Source of the DNA: Alistipes provencensis
GTDB taxonomy: Bacteria; Bacteroidota; Bacteroidia; Bacteroidales; Rikenellaceae
NCBI RefSeq assembly: GCF_900083545.1
Contig: NZ_LT559262.1
Coordinates: 1,526,397 to 1,590,396 of the forward strand
Direction: 5' to 3'
Length of the DNA stretch: 64,000 nt
Shown here: in pieces, positions 35,312-44,400 of the stretch
Layout of the letters: every line of letters begins with the position of its first letter
Numbering within the stretch: the stretch's first letter is position 1
Program-made: the position numbers and the translations under genes
Notes under the pieces: generated by a model
What the model saw: the letters and a program-made list of their open reading frames with translations, nothing else
Database searches by the model: none
What the model was told of the DNA's origin: nothing

Positions 35312-36556
35312 GTGAATCTCGCTTTTTTCATCGCCCGCCGCATGGCGAAGCCCTCCCCGGAGAACAAACCCGGGGTGATGGAGCGCATCGCCGTGGTGTC
35401 GGTGGCGCTGGGGGTGGCGGTGATGATCCTCGCGATGGCCGTCATCATGGGCTTCAAGCGCGAAGTGGCGCACAAGATGACGGGCTTCGCCGCCCACGTC
35501 TCGGTGACCGACGTGCGGGGCGTCAACGCCCTCGATTCGGAGCCCGTGCACCGCAGCGCGCACCTCGAGGAGCTGATCCGCGCGACCGACGGGTTTGAGA
35601 CGATGGCCCCCTATGCCGTGAAGGGCGGCATCGTCCGCACGGCCGACGCCGTGGGCGAGGTGATGCTCAAGGGCGTCGAGGGGGATTACGACTGGTCCTA
35701 TTTCCGCGAATGGCTCGTCGACGGCGAGCTGCCTCGTGTGGGCGATTCGGTGCGCACGAAAGACATCCTCTTGTCGCGTTCGCTGGCCGACAGGCTGTTG
35801 CTCGGCGTGGGCGACAAGGTCGAGATGCTCTTCGTCGAGCCGGGCGAAATGCCCCGCCGCGACCGCTTCAAAGTGGCAGGCGTCTACGCCTCGGGGATGG
35901 AGGAGATGGACGGCATGGTGGTCGTCACGGACATCCGCAACGTGCAGCGGTTGTCGGACTGGGGACCGGACGAGATATCCGGTTACGAGATACGGACCCG
36001 CGACCTGCGCGACGCCGGCGCCTTTGCCCGCACGCTGGGCCGGACGCTGTTGTACGATGAGGAGGAGGGAACCGAAAACCTCGCGGTGACGAGCGTCACG
36101 GAGCGTTATGCCAATATTTTCGACTGGCTGAAGGCCCACGATGTGAACGCCGCGGTGATTATCGTCATCATGCTGGTCGTGGCCTTCTTCAACATGGCTT
36201 CGGCGCTGCTGATTCTGGTGCTGGAGCGCACCCGCATGATCGGGCTGCTGAAAGCTCTCGGGATGCGCAGCGGCGAGCTGCGGCGCATCTTCCTCTGGCG
36301 GGCGGCTTTCGTCACGCTGCGGGGATTGGTGTGGGGCAACGCCGTCGGACTGGGGCTGTGCCTTATTCAGAAATGGACCCATCTGGTGAAACTCAGCGCG
36401 GAGGGCTACCTGCTTTCGGAGGTGCCCGTGTCGCTGGGGTGGGGCTGGTGGCTGGCGCTGAACGCCGGGTTCATCGCCGCGATCGTCGCCCTGCTGGTGA
36501 TCCCGACGGCCGTGGTGTCCGGTGTGAAACCCGAAGAAACAATCAGGTACGAATGA
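35312..36556 (+). CDS. FtsX/LolC-like ABC transporter permease
   Basis: The 414-aa protein has the MacB/LolC layout: an N-terminal helix (RIAVVSVALGVAVMILAMAV), a large periplasmic domain, and three C-terminal helices (about 275-410) ending PTAVVSGVKPEETIRYE. Members of this group extract lipoproteins from the inner membrane or act in envelope processes; no ATPase gene is adjacent. The start is a GTG at 35312 giving MNLAFFIARRM. It overlaps the methyltransferase gene by 4 nt. Confidence 0.88.
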   Translation: MNLAFFIARRMAKPSPENKPGVMERIAVVSVALGVAVMILAMAVIMGFKREVAHKMTGFAAHVSVTDVRGVNALDSEPVHRSAHLEELIRATDGFETMAPYAVKGGIVRTADAVGEVMLKGVEGDYDWSYFREWLVDGELPRVGDSVRTKDILLSRSLADRLLLGVGDKVEMLFVEPGEMPRRDRFKVAGVYASGMEEMDGMVVVTDIRNVQRLSDWGPDEISGYEIRTRDLRDAGAFARTLGRTLLYDEEEGTENLAVTSVTERYANIFDWLKAHDVNAAVIIVIMLVVAFFNMASALLILVLERTRMIGLLKALGMRSGELRRIFLWRAAFVTLRGLVWGNAVGLGLCLIQKWTHLVKLSAEGYLLSEVPVSLGWGWWLALNAGFIAAIVALLVIPTAVVSGVKPEETIRYE

Positions 36557-37269
36557 AACCATATAATACAGATCAGACCAAGAAAGAGGAGGTTCGCGAG
36601 ATGTTCGACAACATCGCGCCCCGATACGACCTGCTGAACCATACGCTTTCGGTGAACATCGACCGCATCTGGCGCCGCCGCGTGGTGAACGAGGTGCGGC
36701 GTGCGAACCCCCGCCGCATTCTCGACGTGGCGACCGGCACGGGCGATCTGGCGATCGCCATGGCGCGCCGGATCGAGGGCGTGCAGGGGATGGGCGTGGA
36801 CCTTTCGGAGCAGATGCTCGCCGTGGCGCGCCGCAAGGTCGAGGCCCGGGGGCTGGACAACCGCATCGTCCTCGACCGGGGCGATGCCGAGCACCTCGCC
36901 GTGGCCGACGCTTCGGTCGATGCGGCGACCGTCGCATTCGGGGTGCGCAACTTCGGGGACCTCACGGCGGGACTGCCCGAACTGGCCCGCACAATAAAAC
37001 CCGGGGGCAAAGTCGTTATTCTGGAGTTCTCGCGGCCCCGCAACCGGGCGTTCCGGGCGTTGTACGAATTTTATTCCTATAAAATACTGCCCCGCATCGG
37101 CGGGCTGGTGTCGCGCGACAAGAGGGCCTACGAGTACCTGCCGGCCTCGGTGGGGGAGTTTCCCGCCCCGGCGGAGTTTCTGGGAATGATGGAAAAGGCG
37201 GGGTTCCGAAACTGCCGGGCGAGAAGCCAGAGCTTCGGGATCGCACAGATATATATAGGGGAGAAATGA
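36553..37269 (+). CDS. ubiE: Demethylmenaquinone methyltransferase (UbiE/MenG)
   Basis: MenG/UbiE adds the final methyl group to demethylmenaquinone using S-adenosylmethionine; Bacteroidales use menaquinone in fumarate respiration. The 238-aa protein has the SAM-binding motif VATGTGDLAI and the UbiE-specific segments REMFDNIAPRYDLLNHTLS and FGVRNFGDL, then EFSRPRNRAF. The ATG at 36553 overlaps the stop of the permease gene (ATGA), and its own stop overlaps the next ATG the same way. Length is standard. Confidence 0.95.
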   Translation: MKPYNTDQTKKEEVREMFDNIAPRYDLLNHTLSVNIDRIWRRRVVNEVRRANPRRILDVATGTGDLAIAMARRIEGVQGMGVDLSEQMLAVARRKVEARGLDNRIVLDRGDAEHLAVADASVDAATVAFGVRNFGDLTAGLPELARTIKPGGKVVILEFSRPRNRAFRALYEFYSYKILPRIGGLVSRDKRAYEYLPASVGEFPAPAEFLGMMEKAGFRNCRARSQSFGIAQIYIGEK

Positions 37270-37913
37270 GAAAAATGCAAGAACCGCAATATGATTATTG
37301 CTGCCGAATGCCGTATTCGCGGCCTCAGGCCGCGTATGCAAGTCTGCCCCGCCCCCAACCCCCCGCCTCAGGCAGGGGCTTGGTCCGCCTGCGGTGGAAG
37401 ATCAGGGTTCCGAACGCTGTTTTCTCATCGCTTTTGTTGCTGGCGGTCATTCTGTCGACTTCGTGCCGCAAGGCCGTCGAGAAGGCGCAGCGCAACATCC
37501 GTTTCGAGGGGATCGAGAAGATCGAACGGCAGGGGCTGACCGGCGCCGAGATGGTCGTGCGGGGGATGAACGACACGGGCTACAAGCTGCAGCTCAACAT
37601 GGCCGAGATCGACATTTATTACTCCGAAAGCCGTGTGGGGACGATCGTGCTGCGCGAACCGGTCGAGGTGCCCCGCCGCACGACGGACAGTTTCCGGACG
37701 CTGTGGAGGTTGAAGATCTCCGATCCGATGGCGCTCTATGTGCTGCTCCGGAAAGTCGAGGCGGGCGACCTTTCGCAGGTCGGCGTCGCCTATGCCCTCG
37801 AGGGGCGCGGAGGCCCGGCGCCCGTAAAAATTTCGCGCGACAGGATGCCGTTGTCGGATTTTTTGAATACCTTTGGCCTTACGTTGCAGGATGTTAAAAA
37901 CCAATTGAAGTGA
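37266..37913 (+). CDS. LEA14-like lipoprotein with repeat-derived N-terminus
   Basis: The frame starts with an ATG overlapping the ubiE stop (ATGA). Its first ~48 residues come partly from repeat copy C (RPQPPASGRGL), and only then does a lipoprotein signal appear (AVFSSLLLLAVILSTSC, Cys67). The mature part has a LEA14/late-embryogenesis-like beta domain (TGAEMVVRGMNDTGYKLQLN; VLREPVEVPRRTT). A TTG at 37380 could begin a shorter product with a normal-length n-region. The frame stays open through the repeat. It is followed without gap by the SPOR-like gene. Function unknown. Confidence 0.7.
   Translation: MRKMQEPQYDYCCRMPYSRPQAAYASLPRPQPPASGRGLVRLRWKIRVPNAVFSSLLLLAVILSTSCRKAVEKAQRNIRFEGIEKIERQGLTGAEMVVRGMNDTGYKLQLNMAEIDIYYSESRVGTIVLREPVEVPRRTTDSFRTLWRLKISDPMALYVLLRKVEAGDLSQVGVAYALEGRGGPAPVKISRDRMPLSDFLNTFGLTLQDVKNQLK
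37311..37391 (+). repeat. Dispersed two-hairpin element, copy C (within a coding region)
   Basis: The unit begins CCGTATTCGCGGCCTCAGGC; the first stem is CGCGGCC/GGCCGCG (37318-37324 with 37328-37334), followed by TATGCAAGTCTGCCCC and a second C-rich hairpin with GCCT/AGGC. It matches copy A over CCGTATTCGC and copies A/B in the linker after the first hairpin. It lies in frame in the 5' part of the lipoprotein gene at 37266. Confidence 0.7.
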
Positions 37914-38419
37914 TGCGCAGATTGTCGATCCTTACCCTGATGCTCCTGTGTGCGGCCGTTTCGCTCCGTGCACAGTCGCTCGACGCTTTCAAACAGCGGC
38001 TGGCCGAACCCGTCGCCGGGGCCGCCCTTTTCGGACGGGCGCAGGTGACCGTCACGGAGCACGGCGATGCCGCGCGCGCCGTGGCTGACGCCGTGCCGGA
38101 GCACGGCGATGCCGCGCGCGCCGTGGCTGACGCCGTGCGTGCCGGGCAGCGGTTGCAGATACGCGGTTTCCGCGTCTGTATCTTTTCGGACAACGGGCCC
38201 GAGGCCCGCAACGGGGCCTTCGCCGCGCAGAAACTCTTCGAGGAGACCTATCCCGGCGTGAAGGTTTACATGGACTACAAGATTCCCTATTTCGTCGTTT
38301 CGGTCGGGGACTGCCTGAGCAACGAGGAGGCGGTTATTCTGAAAGGCCGCGTGACGGGGACTTTTCCGAAAGCGTTCCTGAAAAACGAGGAATTTCCGAT
38401 TTCGAACCTTTTGGACTAA
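37913..38419 (+). CDS. Exported SPOR-like protein with internal tandem duplication
   Basis: The ATG at 37913 shares one base with the previous stop (TGATG). The 168-aa product has a signal peptide ending LRAQ and a C-terminal SPOR-like domain of about 75 residues (IRGFRVCIFSDNGPEARNGA; YPGVKVYMDYKIPYFVVSVG), of the kind that binds denuded peptidoglycan or acts in envelope biogenesis. Residues 49-76 are two near-identical 14-residue units (EHGDAARAVADAV), encoded by a 42-bp tandem duplication (38057-38140). Function unknown. Confidence 0.8.
   Translation: MRRLSILTLMLLCAAVSLRAQSLDAFKQRLAEPVAGAALFGRAQVTVTEHGDAARAVADAVPEHGDAARAVADAVRAGQRLQIRGFRVCIFSDNGPEARNGAFAAQKLFEETYPGVKVYMDYKIPYFVVSVGDCLSNEEAVILKGRVTGTFPKAFLKNEEFPISNLLD
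38057..38140 (+). repeat. Tandem 42-bp duplication within the SPOR-like gene
   Basis: Units 38057-38098 and 38099-38140 are identical over their first 40 bases and differ only in the last codon (CCG or CGT). They encode EHGDAARAVADAV twice, in frame. The near-perfect identity suggests a recent duplication. Confidence 0.9.
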
Positions 38420-38453
38420 AAAAAGTCCATTTTTGAAAAATATATGTTTTTTC

Positions 38454-38484
38454 TTTGCTTATTTCGGGCGAATATATATCTTTG
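38454..38484 (+). promoter_or_regulatory. Bacteroidetes promoter of the Cys-rich lipoprotein gene
   Basis: TTTG (38454-38457), 19 nt, TATCTTTG (38477-38484): perfect. Transcription would start near 38491, leaving a leader of about 33 nt. Confidence 0.85.
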
Positions 38485-38523
38485 CGGCGTTACTGAATAA
38501 CTAATTTCTAAACATTTAGCGCT

Positions 38524-38760
38524 ATGAAAAAGATTTTCTCTTTTGTTGTCGTTATGGCTGCCGTCGCTATGGTAAGCTGCTGCGGCAATTCGAACAAGAA
38601 GGCCGCTGAAGGTGCTGCCGCCGAGGCTGCTGCTACGACCGAGGCTGCCGCTTGCTGCGCCGAGAAATGCGACTCGACGAAGGCTTGCTGCGCCGAGAAG
38701 TGCGATTCGGCGAAGGTTGAGGCTTGCGCCGAGAAACCCTGCTGCAAGAAGGCCGAGTAA
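38524..38760 (+). CDS. Small Cys-rich lipoprotein with repeated CCxxKC motifs
   Basis: The 78-aa product has a lipoprotein signal (FVVVMAAVAMVSC), an Ala-rich linker and a C-terminal half with three Cys clusters: two copies of ACCAEKCDS and one ACAEKPCCKK. Together they hold nine Cys in about 33 residues. The pattern suggests metal binding, but no known family is recognised. A perfect promoter and an intrinsic terminator flank it, showing a dedicated transcription unit, so it is unlikely to be spurious. Confidence 0.75.
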   Translation: MKKIFSFVVVMAAVAMVSCCGNSNKKAAEGAAAEAAATTEAAACCAEKCDSTKACCAEKCDSAKVEACAEKPCCKKAE

Positions 38761-38781
38761 TTTCCGGTTAGGTTTGAGAGT

Positions 38782-38810
38782 GAGGGAGGTTCGGAAGAAT
38801 CCCCCTTTTT
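38782..38810 (+). terminator. Intrinsic terminator of the Cys-rich lipoprotein gene
   Basis: A hairpin with AGGGAGG pairing imperfectly with TCCCCCT (38783-38789 with 38800-38806) is followed at once by a T-run. Confidence 0.65.
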
Positions 38811-38866
38811 CATTATACATTATAGGTAACGCCGCCTCATCTCCGGCGGCATAGTAACGACACTTT

Positions 38867-38874
38867 TATTTTTG
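38867..38874 (+). promoter_or_regulatory. Possible -7 element of the flavodoxin-like gene
   Basis: TATTTTTG at 38867-38874 matches TAnnTTTG; no good -33 was seen. The start site would leave only about 10 nt of leader. Confidence 0.35.
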
Positions 38875-38890
38875 TAACAAAATAACAGCC

Positions 38891-39505
38891 ATGAAAGTAC
38901 TGCTTATCAACGGAAGCCCCCGGCGCGAGGGCAACACCTTCATCGCACTCTCGGAAGTGGCGCGCACGCTCGAAGCCGAGGGTATCGGGGCCGAGATCGT
39001 GTCGATCGGCACCAAGGCCGTGCAGGGTTGCATCGCCTGCGGAAAATGCTCGGAGCTGGGCCGCTGCGTCTTCAACGACGCGCTTTACGACGAAGTGCGT
39101 GAAAAACTGGCAGGGGCCGACGCCCTCGTGGTCGGCTCGCCGGTCTACTACGCAGGGCCGAACGGGTCGCTGTGCGCGCTGCTGGACCGGTTGTTCTACT
39201 CCTGCGGGCCGATGCTGGCCTACAAGCCCGCGGCCGCGGTGGCTGTCTGCCGCCGGGGTGGGGCGAGTGCGACGTTCGACCGGCTGAACAAGTATTTTAC
39301 GATCTCGAACATGCCTGTCGTTTCGTCGCAGTACTGGAACAGCGTTCACGGGCGGCTGCCCGGCGAAGCGGCGCAGGACGCCGAGGGGTTGCAGACGATG
39401 CGGGTATTGGCGCGCAACATGGCGCGTGTGCTTCGGGCCGGACTGCTGGCCGGGGAGGGACGTCCCGAGCCCGAGGAGCGGGTGGTGACGAGTTTCATCC
39501 GGTAG
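38891..39505 (+). CDS. Flavodoxin-fold NAD(P)H-dependent FMN reductase
   Basis: The 204-aa product has the flavodoxin-like FMN-binding start VLLINGSPRREGNTFIAL and the NADPH-dependent FMN reductase segment VVGSPVYYAGPNGSLCALLD. A Cys cluster (GCIACGKCSELGRC, residues 46-59) resembles iron-sulfur flavoproteins. It is monocistronic between the small lipoprotein terminator and an own terminator. Its redox partner is unknown. Confidence 0.9.
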   Translation: MKVLLINGSPRREGNTFIALSEVARTLEAEGIGAEIVSIGTKAVQGCIACGKCSELGRCVFNDALYDEVREKLAGADALVVGSPVYYAGPNGSLCALLDRLFYSCGPMLAYKPAAAVAVCRRGGASATFDRLNKYFTISNMPVVSSQYWNSVHGRLPGEAAQDAEGLQTMRVLARNMARVLRAGLLAGEGRPEPEERVVTSFIR

Positions 39506-39529
39506 GGAGCGTCGCCGGAAAAGATTGGG

Positions 39530-39557
39530 CCGCGGGGATTTTTCCGCGGCTTTTTTC
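39530..39557 (+). terminator. Intrinsic terminator of the flavodoxin-like gene
   Basis: A 7-bp GCCGCGG/CCGCGGC stem (39530-39536 with 39545-39551) followed by TTTTTT. Confidence 0.85.
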
Positions 39558-39685
39558 GTGTTTTTTCAGTTCCGGCGGCACGGGCAAATGGCACGAACGG
39601 ACTTGATTTTGTCCGGTTCGGTAGCGTTTTCCCGAAAAATTTTGCATATTTGGGCACCGAACACCTAATTGCTACCTTTTTCCAG

Positions 39686-40249
39686 ATGCAGAACGGAACC
39701 GATGAACAAACGCTGGTTCGTAACCTGAACCAAGGGGATCAGACGGCTTTCGAGTTGTTGTTTTACCGTTATCGCGGTAAAGTCTGCAATTTCGTAAAGG
39801 CCTCGCTGCCGCGTCATTCCGACCCGGAAGAGGTGGTTCACGAGGTCTTCCTGCGCATCTGGACCGGTCGCGGGAACCTCGATCCCGGGTTGCCGTTCGG
39901 ACCCTATTTGTTCCGCACGGCCCGCAATCTGGTCATCGACCGGCTGCGCGGGCGCGTCAACCGCATGGTCTGTCTCAGCGACGAACTGTTTTCCGACGAC
40001 GCGGACACCGACGCCGCGGCCCGGGACGTCGAGGAGCGGCAGTTGGGCGAGTGGTTCGACCGGACGCTGGAACAGCTTCCGGAACACCGGCGGCAGATTT
40101 TCGTGCTGAGCCGTCTCGAAGGGCTCTCCTACCGGGAGATCGCCGCACGCCTCGGCGTCACGGAGAACACGGTCGACACCCAGATTCGCCGGGCGCTGCT
40201 CTTTTTCCGCGAAGAGCTCAAAAAATTGCGGCTTCTCTTCCTTTTTTAA
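39686..40249 (+). CDS. ECF-type RNA polymerase sigma factor
   Basis: ECF sigma factors direct RNA polymerase to SusCD operons under trans-envelope control. The start was set at the ATG at 39686; the longer frame begins with a weak TTG inside the likely promoter. The 187-aa product has region 2 (FELLFYRYRGKVCNFVKASL; EEVVHEVFLRIW) and region 4 (LSRLEGLSYREIAARLGVTE). A FecR anti-sigma gene and a SusC gene with an STN domain follow, the standard arrangement for regulated PULs. A CATATTTG at 39645-39652 may be its -7 element (one mismatch). Confidence 0.93.
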   Translation: MQNGTDEQTLVRNLNQGDQTAFELLFYRYRGKVCNFVKASLPRHSDPEEVVHEVFLRIWTGRGNLDPGLPFGPYLFRTARNLVIDRLRGRVNRMVCLSDELFSDDADTDAAARDVEERQLGEWFDRTLEQLPEHRRQIFVLSRLEGLSYREIAARLGVTENTVDTQIRRALLFFREELKKLRLLFLF

Positions 40250-40270
40250 TATTTTTTCGCCGCTCTGTCA

Positions 40271-40292
40271 CGGAACACCCCCGGGTATTCCG
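40271..40292 (+). promoter_or_regulatory. Imperfect palindrome between sigma and anti-sigma genes
   Basis: CGGAACACCC (40271-40280) and GGGTATTCCG (40283-40292) are inverted repeats with one mismatch and a 2-nt centre. It may be an operator-like dyad or an mRNA hairpin that limits anti-sigma expression; no T-run follows. Confidence 0.4.
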
Positions 40293-40320
40293 TATTTATG
40301 TATGTAAAGTGCATGCAGAG

Positions 40321-41310
40321 ATGGAAAATACATTCGACATACTGGACCGGTTCGTAAACGGACAGGCGCTCACGGACGAGGAGTTCGCCGCGCTGAAGCG
40401 TCTTTTTGCGACCCGCGAGGGCGGCCGCACGATCGAGATGTGGCTGGCCGCGAAGTGGGAGACCGCTTCGGACGCGGACGCGGAGATCGGTTACGACGCC
40501 CTGCGGCGGAAGATCACCGATTACGAACACTCCCGCTCCCTGCGGCGGCGGATCGCCGGGTCGGCGCTGCTGCGCAGCTACCAGCGGATCGCCGCCGTGC
40601 TGCTGGTTCCGCTGCTGGTGGCCGCGTCGCTGTTCGCACTCGGCGCTTTCGGCGATGTGAAGACCTACACGGCCGAGGCGCCTTGGGGCGAGAAGGCCCG
40701 GCTGGTGCTGCCCGACGGCAGTGTGGTGCTGCTCAATGCCGGGTCGCGCATCAGCTACACCTCCGATTTCGACCGCCGCGACCGCCGGCTGGAACTCGAC
40801 GGCGAGGCCTATTTCGAGGTGCGGAAGAACAAGGGAAAACCGTTCGTCGTCTCGACGCCCTATCTCGACGTCCGGGTGACGGGTACTAAATTCAACGTCA
40901 ACGCCTATGACGACGAACCGTCGGTCGTGGCGTCGCTCGTGGAGGGCAGCGTGGACATCACCGCCCGCTCCGACGGCCGGGTCTACCGGCTGACGCCCGG
41001 CCATTCGATCGCATTGGCCAAGGCCTCCGGCGAGGTGACCTATCCGCCGCTGAACGGCGATGTCGTCCTCGCTTGGAAGGACAATAGGCTGGTGTTCGCC
41101 GACGACGACATCGCCTCGCTGGCCAAAAAGATCGAGAAATGGTATGACGTGAAGGTCGTTTACGACCCGGCACGCTTCGAAAACAGTAAATTCACGGTCC
41201 GCCTGATGGAGGGCGAGCGGCTCGACAACCTGCTCGACATCATCGAAACGGCCCTCGGTGCGGAGTGCTCGATGCGCGGCGACACGCTGGTCATCACGCG
41301 CCGCAAATAA
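40321..41310 (+). CDS. FecR-family anti-sigma factor
   Basis: The anti-sigma factor holds the ECF sigma inactive until the SusC STN domain signals ligand. The start was set at ATG 40321; the longer frame reads through the sigma gene. The 329-aa product has a cytoplasmic N-terminal helix region (1-80), one membrane helix (about 89-109), the FecR periplasmic domain (about 115-210, with APWGEKARLVLPDGSVVLLN) and a C-terminal DUF4974 domain (about 255-326). It lies 71 nt after the sigma gene. Confidence 0.94.
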   Translation: MENTFDILDRFVNGQALTDEEFAALKRLFATREGGRTIEMWLAAKWETASDADAEIGYDALRRKITDYEHSRSLRRRIAGSALLRSYQRIAAVLLVPLLVAASLFALGAFGDVKTYTAEAPWGEKARLVLPDGSVVLLNAGSRISYTSDFDRRDRRLELDGEAYFEVRKNKGKPFVVSTPYLDVRVTGTKFNVNAYDDEPSVVASLVEGSVDITARSDGRVYRLTPGHSIALAKASGEVTYPPLNGDVVLAWKDNRLVFADDDIASLAKKIEKWYDVKVVYDPARFENSKFTVRLMEGERLDNLLDIIETALGAECSMRGDTLVITRRK

Positions 41311-41466
41311 CCTGAAAGACAATCACTGACCCTGCTTAAAACCAACGCCTGCCTATGAGATAGAAACCATCTTTTCATCCGAATGAAAAAGGGAAGCGGT
41401 GTGCGACCACCCCTCCCCTGAGTGAACTTTAAAAAACTTTGCGCTTCATTAAAATTCATTGCGAAT

Positions 41467-44400
41467 ATGAGAAAAAAATCGTTATTACGCAAATTCGTGC
41501 TCGTATTTGCGTCATACGCAATCACTTTATCCCTTCCCACGGGCGTCCGCGCCCAATCCGGAGGAGGCGATAAAGTCACCTTCGACCTGAAAAACGCCCC
41601 GCTGACCGAAATTTTCAGGCAGATAGAAACCCAGACCGACAAACGCATCGCCTACGACGATTCGATCCTGCCGGGCGTGCGCATCGACCTCGCCGTGCGG
41701 AACGAACCGGTGGCGGGCGTGCTCGACAAAGCCCTGCGCAACACCGACCTGACCTATCAGGTCAAGGGCAAGTACGTCGTGATCGCCAAAAAGGGCGGAC
41801 AGCAGGCCGCAACCCTCTCCGTGTCGGGCCGGGTGGCCGATTCGGCGGGACCGCTGGTCGGTGCCACGGTCATCGTGAAAGGCTCCGGAGCGGGGACCGT
41901 GACCAACGAAAAGGGTGAATACACCCTCGGCAACCTCACGCAGGACGCCGTGCTGGTCTTCTCGTTCGTGGGCATGCAGACCCGAGAGGTGACGGTCGGC
42001 AGCCGCACGCGCATCAACGTGACCATGGAGACCGACGCCAACCAGATCGAGGAGGTCGTCGTCAGTTACAGTTCCCAGAAGAAAACGTCGCTGACGGCGT
42101 CGGTGGGGATGATCAAGAACGACAAGATCTATTCGAAACCCGTCGCCGACGTCAGTTCGGCGCTGGTCGGGCAGATGGCCGGACTCATCACGGCCCAAAG
42201 CTCCGGCGAAGTCGGCGTGGACAAGACCGAAATCTACATCCGCGGTATCTCGACCTTCGGCAACAGCAGTCCGCTGATTATCGTGGACGGCGTGCAGCGC
42301 GGTGACCTGAGCATGCTCGACGCCAACGTCATCGAGTCGGTCTCGGTGCTGAAGGACGCCGCAGCGGTGGCTCCCTATGGCATGGCTGGCGCCAACGGCG
42401 TCATCCTCGTCACGACCAAGAGCGGTTCGAAATCGCGTCCGACGCTCACCTACAACGGGTACACCGGATTCCAGAACCCGACGGTGACGCCGAAACTGCT
42501 GAACTCCTACGACTATGCGCGGATGATGAACGAGGCGGTGCGGAATGCCGACCCCAAGGCCACGCTGCCCTATCCGAATCCCGAAGGGTATCTGAAAACC
42601 ATCCGCCGCACGGCGGACGCCGACTACGACCGCTATCCCGACAGCAATGCTTGGGATGAAATTTACAACGACAACACGGTCATCACCAGCCACAATGTCG
42701 GGCTCTCGGGCGGTACGGACGTCGTGAAATACTACATGGGACTGGGCTACCTCTATCAGGAGGGCATGTGGTCCACGTCGCACATGAACAAGTACAACAT
42801 GCTGCTCAACCTCGAGGCCAAGGCCACCCGTACGACGACCATCAAGCTCTCGTTCAACGGCAACCTGCGCCGGATCAAGGCCCCCGAGGCGACCGAGTCG
42901 CATGTGATGTCCTATGTGCTGCAATACAAGCCCGTCGACGCTTTCTGGTACACGAACGGACTGATGGGCGCCTCGAACGGCAAGAATCCCTATGGTATGA
43001 CGCGTACCGGCAAACGCCAGTACGAGGACACCAACATCTTCACCCAGCTCACCGTGGAGCAGGAACTGCCGTTCCTGCCGGGGCTCAAGGCGAAGGGCGT
43101 ATTCAGTTTCGACCCCACGAGCGTCTTCCAGAAGACGTGGCACGAGCCCGAAATGACCTATTACACCATCAACACCAACGTTCTGCCCTACGTCTACAAT
43201 CCGGTGGTGTCGTCCGAGAAGCCCAGTCTGGCCGAGAGTCAGTCCAACTCGAAGGCCTACACCTTTCAGGGCATGCTGACCTATGCGAACACCTTCGGCG
43301 GAAAACACTCCGTGTCGGCGCTGGCCGTCGTCGAGGCCCGGCAGGTGGACTACCGCAACCTGAGCGCCTCGCGCACGAATTTCGACCTGAATATCCCCGA
43401 GCTGAGCATGGGTAACTCCAACTCCTCGAACTGGAGCAACGGCGGCGGATCGTCGAAGGCCACGCAGGTGGGTTACGTCTACCGCGTCTCCTATGAGTAC
43501 GACCACAAATACCTGCTCGAGACTGCCGGACGCTACGACGGGAACTACTATTTCGCCAAGGGCAAGAAATTCGGTTTCTTCCCCTCGGTGTCGGCGGGAT
43601 GGCGCGTGAGCGAGGAGCCTTTCATCAAAAATAACCTTCCGTGGCTGAACAACCTGAAGCTCCGCGCCTCGTGGGGCGAGTCGGGCAATCTGGCGGGTTC
43701 GGCGTTCCAGTACTCCTCGGCCATGAACGTCTACGGCGGAGCCTATGTCTTCGACGGGTACCTCTATCAGGGCGTGGCGGAGAGTCTCGAGCCCAATGTG
43801 AACATCACATGGGAGAAGGCCCGGAAGACCAATGTCGGTATCGACATCGGGCTGTGGAACAACCGCCTGACTCTCGAGGCCGACTATTTCTACGAGCGGC
43901 GCAATAATATGCTGGTCAGCCCGCAAACGGTTGTGCCGATCGAGTACGGCATCGGAATCGCGCAGGAGAACGCCGGCGTGATGGAGAACAGCGGCGTGGA
44001 ATTCACCCTCGGCGGCAACTACTCCTTCGCCTCGGGACTGCGGCTGGAGGGTAGTTTCAACTTCACCTACGCCCGTAACAAGATTCTCCAGATTTTCGAG
44101 AATCCCCTCACGCGCGACAACCCGCTGCGCGCACGCACCGGGCGTCCGCTGAACACTCCCTTCGGGCTGAAGGCCGAGCGGCTTTATCAGGAGTCCGATT
44201 TCGACGAGTACGGCAACCTGTGGCTCGACCTGCCCCAGCCGACCTTCTCAGAGGTCGCCCCGGGTGACATCAAGTGGGCCGATCTGAACGGTGACGGGGT
44301 GATCGACGGTGCCGACGAAACGGCGCTGGGCTATCCCAGACTGCCGCAGATCATCTACGGATTTACGCTCAAGGCCCTCTTCCGGGGACTGGATTTCAGC

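Noticed and set aside
38412..38433. Small TGGAC/GTCCA hairpin after the SPOR-like gene as a terminator
   Set aside because: The stem is only 5 bp with an 8-nt A-rich loop; the T-run is short, so it is too weak to call.
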